A DNA stretch of 64,000 bases from JBDWFY01 sp964291365 (GTDB taxonomy: Bacteria; Pseudomonadota; Alphaproteobacteria; Rhizobiales; Stappiaceae). This document shows, piece by piece, positions 58,721 to 64,000 of the stretch. The DNA lies in NCBI GenBank assembly GCA_964291365.2, contig OZ219973.1, positions 31,240-95,239 of the forward strand. Reading direction: 5' to 3'. A program made the translations under genes and the position numbers. The stretch's first letter is position 1. Each line of letters opens with the position of its first letter. The notes beneath the pieces are model-generated. The model saw nothing but the letters and a program-made list of their open reading frames with translations, did no database searches and was not told the origin of the DNA.

Positions 58721-59100
58721 GGGCTATTCCATTTAATAAGGATACACCCCTGTTGAGGAAATTAATTATGTCTATATGTTCAAAATATGGTCAAATTAAT
58801 GAAGTCTGGAGGGTTTTTTGCTTGAAATTAATTATGTCTAGAGGTAATTTTCAAAAATTAATTGTGTCTGATGGTTATTCCCATAGAAATTAATTTATCT
58901 AGTGGTTGGTCATGAAAATTGGAACCATGCTGTTGAGGAAACAAAATTTGTCTGAACGGTGTTTTGACCAAATTTAATGATGTCTGGACACAAAAAATCC
59001 CAAAATTAACGATGTCTTGACCAACTTTAGCTCACTAATTGTGTCTTGAGGGTAAAAATACTCCTTAACAGGGGTGCATCCTTATTAAATGGAATAGCCC
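58721..59100. mobile_element. Foldback element of 380 bp with a repetitive core
   Basis: GGGCTATTCCATTTAATAAG followed by GATACACCCCTGTT pairs with AACAGGGGTGCATC and CTTATTAAATGGAATAGCCC. The core has about eight loose repeats of AAATTAAT..TGTCT at 30-45 base intervals. AAT and AATT flank the ends. Non-coding. Confidence 0.82.
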
Positions 59101-60321
59101 AATTGCCATAGATGACTAGCCACACCTACATACATGTAGTTGCTCTCCAACATCTTGTGGCTGCTCTACCTCCTACAACTAAGCCACTTGAAAGGGAATA
59201 ATTATTCTGTATTCTACCATACACACAGGTCATAGCTGTAATAAGACTACAAGCATTACAAGTTGTTTTATTGGCCAAGGCTATCGACCTTACCTACAGC
59301 TGATCACGCATAAACAGTAAGGATTGTCACTGATTTTCGACTTTCCTGCTATATACAAAATGTCCGGAAAACTCTACATAGTGTAGCTATATGCATAGCT
59401 ACACTTTTTATCAAGTATCCTATGCATGATGAAGACATGCACACATACATGTACATGACACCCCCCTCCCCCCTCCCATTACAAAGTGAAAAACTATGTA
59501 AAAGGAGCTGGCAAGTACACAAGGTTTGCAGATACAGAGGGGCACATTTCCTTACCACAACTGCCCTTCACAGACACCAAACAAACAGTTGTGGCAATGT
59601 GCATGTAGATCAGTATCAGACTGTATGGACAAGGTTGGTTGACTTCAGATTATCAGGGCCAGAGTCAGAGCCAGAGGAGCCAGAGTAATTTGAGCGCTGG
59701 AGCCACATGATATAGCTGGCTAAACACTAAGTTAAGTGAATTCTACAGTGGACTTGGAGAATGAATATGCCAAGAGCACAACACCTCTGGTAAGCTATGG
59801 GCAATGAACTACATACACAAGTACATTGTATAAGCAGGCATGAAACTGCAGGATATTGGTGTTTCTATGCATCACATCTGGTGAAAGAGGATATGAATAT
59901 ATACACTGTAATACAGTGACTACCAATGATCAAGTCAATATTATATGCTATCTTAACCCCCGTTGTCCATGCAAGCATGTATATATACCAACTACAATAT
60001 CACTTGAAGAAGACCCATGAATATTCGAAAATTTTAAAACAATGTGTGAACCTTGACCTCACAGCACGCGGTGAATAGCTTTGCTATGTAGCTACCAGTG
60101 TTTTGCCAAGTCTTTGAGCAGCCTACCCAGAGACCTGTCAGCATCAGTCCTTCAATCATAATAGAAGCTAAAAAAGGTTCACAAAGCTGGAGAAAGATCA
60201 TCATGCACTAACAGTAGGTGAGATATTTGGTTCAGGAGATATTTTTCCAGAAAAGAAGTGGTCAAAAACTGATGACTAGCATATATAGGGTTTAGTATAC
60301 TAGGGTCATGTAAATCATTGC
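59101..60321. other. Non-coding DNA after IG3
   Basis: The stretch from about 59160 (AAGCCACTTGAAAGGGA) to 59620 (ACATGTAGATCAGTATCAGA) resembles 63765-63870 downstream of IG4, so IG3 and IG4 share a duplicated 3' flank. An open frame at 59422-59688 has no recognisable content. Confidence 0.45.
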
Positions 60322-60372
60322 GGGGGGGGGGGGGGGGGGGGGGAGGGGGGTGGGGGGAAGGGGGGAAGGGTA
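60322..60372 (+). repeat. Poly-G run
   Basis: Twenty-two consecutive G (60322-60343) followed by further G blocks interrupted by single A or T. It could form a quadruplex, but long G runs are also typical places for assembly or sequencing error. Confidence 0.8.
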
Positions 60373-60873
60373 GAAAATAGATCTACGTACCGCCACTTTC
60401 TGAGGTCGCCGTTTACCAGCGAATGTTGACCGTTCCGAGTAAGAGTTCGACTGGAGTTTCAAGAAGTGACAATTTCCTTGTTTTGAAAAGGTTAGACTGT
60501 TGGGCGCTCGTATGCGTGCAAGTCATGTGTAATTGGATACCAGGCTCCCCTGTTTTTCTGCATGCAACATTGAAAACTGGGAGGAGCCTGGGGACGAGGC
60601 TAGGCTTCTTGCCTTCACAAACCTTGTGAGAGAGTTGACGAGTGAACTAACAAGTTTCTTGGACAGTTGATTGGTTTAGCCATGTCCTGAAACAGGATGT
60701 CACTTAATGCACATGTTTAATGGAATGTTCTAGAACCCCAGGTAAAGGGTGGTCTTAGCTGCCATGCTGACCTATAACCTTTGTATTCAACTATACTAAC
60801 ACACCACTCATCTGTGTTATTGAACCACCCCACATGGTCAGGCTAGAGTCCATTGCTCTATGCAGGTGATACA

Positions 60874-61198
60874 TAGTCTCATTCCCAGACCCCACCCTCA
60901 AGGAGGGAAAGGGTCTGGTCTACATTGAGTGGTTTCCTGGGCCGCTGGCTGCGGCATATCATGTGATTGGTATGATAATGCATCGTTTTGGCATGGCAAT
61001 GCATCAATCGCTCTCACACGCATGCAGTATACGACTATAGCGCGGTGTCATATGATAATCACAGATATACCACATGGCATGAATCTGATTGGTGTGCGAG
61101 AATTCAGAAATGAAACGTCATCAAGCCCAAGAAAATGCTCGATGTAGACCAGACCCTTTCCCTCCTTGAGGGTGGGCCGGGGTCTGGGAATGAGACTA
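60874..61198. mobile_element. Foldback element with AGACCC arms
   Basis: AGTCTCATTCCCAGACCCCA then CCCTCAAGGAGGGAAAGGGT at the left pairs with ACCCTTTCCCTCCTTGAGGG and CGGGGTCTGGGAATGAGACT at the right. Arms are about 50 bases with a non-coding core. Confidence 0.8.
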
Positions 61199-61332
61199 GG
61201 TGATACATAGAGTTCCAAACCATGCCTTATCAAAGTCCTTATCAAGCATTACATACAGCTCAGCTAGCTTGTGTACTTTCGAAAGTTTCTGACAACTTTT
61301 TAAGTTAACCATACTCAAATTACATAGCTATG

Positions 61333-61357
61333 CCTGTTCCTGTTCCTGTTCCTGTTC
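61333..61357 (+). repeat. Hexamer tandem repeat CCTGTT
   Basis: Four units of CCTGTT in a row, followed by a GGGCGAGCGAAGC hairpin motif at 61381. Short simple repeat. Confidence 0.75.
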
Positions 61358-61599
61358 TACACATACAGGTACAAAAGCAGGGCGAGCGAAGCAAGCCCCC
61401 TTGCTTGTAAGAATTACAAATTCCATCCTCTTCGATTTCCCTAAAAAATCCTGTAGCTATATGTACTGTTCTTTGACAATTTAATGGGGCTCCCCTACCC
61501 TTCCCATACTTTGTACAGTTGTGTGCTAGCCACGATTAGATACCAGGCCCTCTCAAAGCATGTAACATTGAAAGCTGGGAGGAGCCTGGGGACGAGGCT

Positions 61600-61900
61600 A
61601 CAAGAAGCCAAACTCAGAATCCACTACCTCCGTGATGATCACTCAAACAATATCTTCTCCCGAATCAAGCTGCTTAGCTGAATTGCAGGCCACTGAATGT
61701 AAGTGCCCATTGTTGCCTGGTTTTTGTACAGTCTGTCTGAGAAGCTAGTGTTTGTGCCTGTGGCTAGTGCCACGGCTGGCGGTCACAGAGATCATCCAGT
61801 TCTAGCTTCTAATGCTCAATGGCCAGACATACAGCCTCTTATGTCGCGAGGTCAAATTGCTTCTGCTGACCCTCTGTTACTGACAGACAGACAGAACACT
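61600..61900 (+). repeat. Dispersed repeat copy 3, immediately before IG4
   Basis: Matches copies at 40260 and 47108: CACTACCTCCGTGATGATCA, AGTGCCCATTGTTGCCTGGT, TAGTGCCACGGCTGGC, then a tail of GACAGACAGACAG. It ends about 30 bases before the first IG4 exon. Confidence 0.7.
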
Positions 61901-61927
61901 ATACAATACACACTGTCAGGTTTACAG

Positions 61928-63568
61928 TGGCCTGTCTTGTGATGATCACTCTACACGTGGCTGAGGGAAAAACCCTGGAATGTGACCTTCTAGAACACTT
62001 GGATACTTGTTCCAACACTATGTCTGTGTATGGATATTCATGCCCTGTCGACGAATGCACCAACATAACAAATGCTTCAATTAGTCAGTCTGATTTGGAA
62101 CTGATTTGGGACACTACAAGTACAACCATCAATATCACGGTATATACAGCAGATGTACTTGCATAGCTAACTGGTTAATAATTTTAGCTTTTACACTTTG
62201 TTATCCTTATAGCTTCCTGACAATACTTTTTGCTTACGAGGAACTGCGACAGTGAACGTATCCTGCTGGACCAAGAATGAACAACTAGTGACCCTTTCAA
62301 GTGAAATTGATCTACAAAGTCGTGGTAAGTAATATCCACAAACACATTCTTTAATTTGCTAGACACTCAGTGCAGCTGTTAATTATAATTATGATAGTAC
62401 CATGGCAATCTGATACACACTATCAATTACAACTCCATTAATTCTTTTGCAGAAGTGGCATTATACGCAGGGAATCGAATAGACATCAACCACCATATCG
62501 AATTCAGTCCAATTGTTCTAGTGTGCAATGCTAGTGAAGTGATCATGGATACAGATCTGTACATTACTTTCTATGGCCCCACTGCACAGTGGGATTGTCC
62601 ACTTAAGCCTCCGCATGTAATAACAAACTTTACCAATGGATTCACTGCTCGTGTTGATCAAGTCTGTATCCTGTACATCATTGATGCAACACAACAATAT
62701 CACAGTGGTAATTATACATGTCAAGTTGCTCTACAACAGAATGGATCCCAAGCAACCCGACCAGAATGCCGTACTCTTGACTCAAACAATGTCACCATAA
62801 CCATTCATAAAAACGAGCAACCAAACAATTCTATGCTCATTAATGCCATAATAGGTTTATCCACTGGATCTATATTTTTAATTTTATTCTTATTTGTAAT
62901 CATAATAGGACTCTTGGTTTATATAAAGAAACATAATATAAAGGAGAAAAATAAAGGACTTCAAGGTAACATTAATATAATAATAGAAATAATCTGAAAT
63001 CCCTTTCTTCCACTACATATCAAGACTCAAATACACAAAGCAAAAATTATGGTTCTACAGATACTCAAGGTAACTGCTATAATAATATTATACCATTGTT
63101 TTGCAAAAGAGGACCAATGGGCAGTGTACCTTACATTAGTGTACTACAAAGTGCACAAAGCAATGCATATAGAGTGTGATGTTGTGGGCTAAGCACACAG
63201 TACTAGCGTAAACCACTGTACAGCTGTGTAAACTGCACCTTGTAGTGTGAGTCTCACCACATCCTCAGGCAAAGGGAATTCCCTATTTGCAATGCTTGTG
63301 CCAGCTGGGCGCTCTTTCAAATAAGTATCAGACCTCAGAAGGAATTCAATGCTAAACTGAGGGATGGGCGGGCAATCCATAGTGGGCCCCTTTTTGCGAC
63401 ACTACAGTAATACTATTATACACTGTATGTACAATACTTTCTACCATTATATGTACAATACTTTATAGACAGGGCTATGCATTGGTACGGTACTGCACGG
63501 ATGGCAATGTATACTAATTCAATGCAGGTAATTTTAGTGCAAGCAATGGAAGCAGATCTCAAGAAGCT
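61928..63568 (+). CDS. IG4: IG2-type Ig-like receptor, 3' end not resolved
   Basis: Exon from 61928 to 62139 (after a TTTACAG acceptor, or starting at ATG 61942) has KTLECDL and cysteines of the N-terminal region. Later exons are 62213-62324, 62453-62965, 63061-63069 and 63527-63568. The third holds the Ig-like fold with FSPIVLVCNA and SGNYTCQVAL, then a helix (STGSIFLILFLFVIIIGLLV) and a basic tail KKHNIKEKNK. The 9-nt and 42-nt tail exons mirror the micro-exon tail of IG1. The nine residues before the mature region are short for a signal peptide, so a small upstream exon probably exists. The final stop is not placed, so the gene may continue past the window edge. Confidence 0.68.
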
Positions 63569-64000
63569 GTAAGTACATTCTACTTCAATGAAAGAAATAA
63601 TAAAGAAAAAATGTTCAAGAAGGACACAAACTATCAAAATAATATGCAGTCTTAAGTAGTTAGACTATTCTCATGTACTACTCTAATTTTGGCATTATCC
63701 ATACTGCATGCATGTATGTGTACATAGCTAGGATTGATTTTAGTATAGCCACTCCTATGCTCTGTAAGCCACCTGAAAGGGATTAGCCAGGTGTTCTTTC
63801 TTGGTCCTCACTATACACACAAGGCAATAGTTGTGGCATAATTATACAACATACATGTAGATCAGTGCAGATAAACTTCTCGGGGCAAATTTACAAAATC
63901 GAATGTAGGATCACTCTACCCGTCCAGTTGATCACTTCTTTTTCAATGCACCCACTCTCCAGATACAAAGTATGAATTGGAAATTTTATCACTAAAAAAT
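63569..64000. other. Right edge of the window
   Basis: Sequence from about 63765 resembles the 3' flank of IG3 (59160 on). A last IG4 exon may lie here or beyond, but I cannot identify one. Confidence 0.4.

Noticed and set aside
59422..59688. An 88-codon open frame ending in ESEPEEPE
   Set aside because: The region aligns with non-coding 3' flank of IG4, and the frame is not kept there.
60322..60372. Poly-G run as a functional quadruplex element
   Set aside because: A quadruplex is possible, but long G runs often reflect slippage or assembly error and no gene context supports a role.
1..64000. tRNA, rRNA or other structural RNA genes
   Set aside because: No cloverleaf-type arrangement or conserved RNA core was noticed by eye; the many hairpins found have transposon-like termini instead. 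A covariance-model scan was not possible.

Overview
The window looks like nuclear DNA of an animal, most likely a demosponge. Coding exons are short and split by small GT-AG introns, most of them in phase 1 between extracellular modules. Receptor tyrosine kinases, calcium-binding EGF repeats and Ig-like folds are present, and foldback DNA elements are common. An Amphimedon-like sponge fits the style, but the species is inference. Exon borders were placed by eye from splice signals, reading-frame continuity and comparison of paralogues inside the window.

Layout. (1) 2.0-18.5 kb holds four receptor genes in two repeated pairs: RTK1 (2042-6343), a broken EGF-receptor/kinase chimera (7374-10068), RTK2 (10955-15197) and a kinase-less receptor with eight EGF repeats, EGF2 (15782-18522). 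(2) 19.4-22.4 kb on the minus strand is the C-terminal half of SMC5 (hinge to C-terminal head), with no N-terminal half visible. (3) 22.7-37.8 kb holds single-pass receptors with the same amino-terminal domain as the RTKs but no kinase: ST1, ST2 (pseudogene), ST3, ST4 and ST5, with Ser/Thr-rich stalks and short tyrosine-bearing tails, and PR1 with a proline-rich tail. (4) 39.6-64 kb holds a second, Ig-like receptor family: IG1 (apparently intact), IG2 (frameshifted), IG3 (interrupted) and IG4 (runs towards the right edge), separated by long repeat-rich stretches.

The unifying feature is an extracellular domain of about 175 residues, present ten times (genes 1-4, ST1-5, PR1). It carries the landmarks GW-V-GR, LQ-WR, C-Q-FQCRL and GD-(I/L)G-(V/I)E-(L/I)P, and it sits in one phase 1-1 exon in every gene. 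It is joined to four different back ends: EGF plus tyrosine kinase, EGF plus short tail, mucin-like stalk plus tyrosine-motif tail, and proline-rich tail. I do not recognise it as a named family. The arrangement resembles paired receptor clusters in which kinase-bearing and kinase-less members may read related ligands. A role in self/non-self recognition or immunity is a hypothesis only.

The cluster is actively rearranging. There is a segmental duplication of a receptor pair, a deletion that fused an EGF receptor to a kinase, an exon duplication in RTK2, tandem copies of the ST genes that carried along slivers of an SMC5 exon, several pseudogenes, and many short inverted-repeat elements. Some elements have paralogous empty sites inside this same window.
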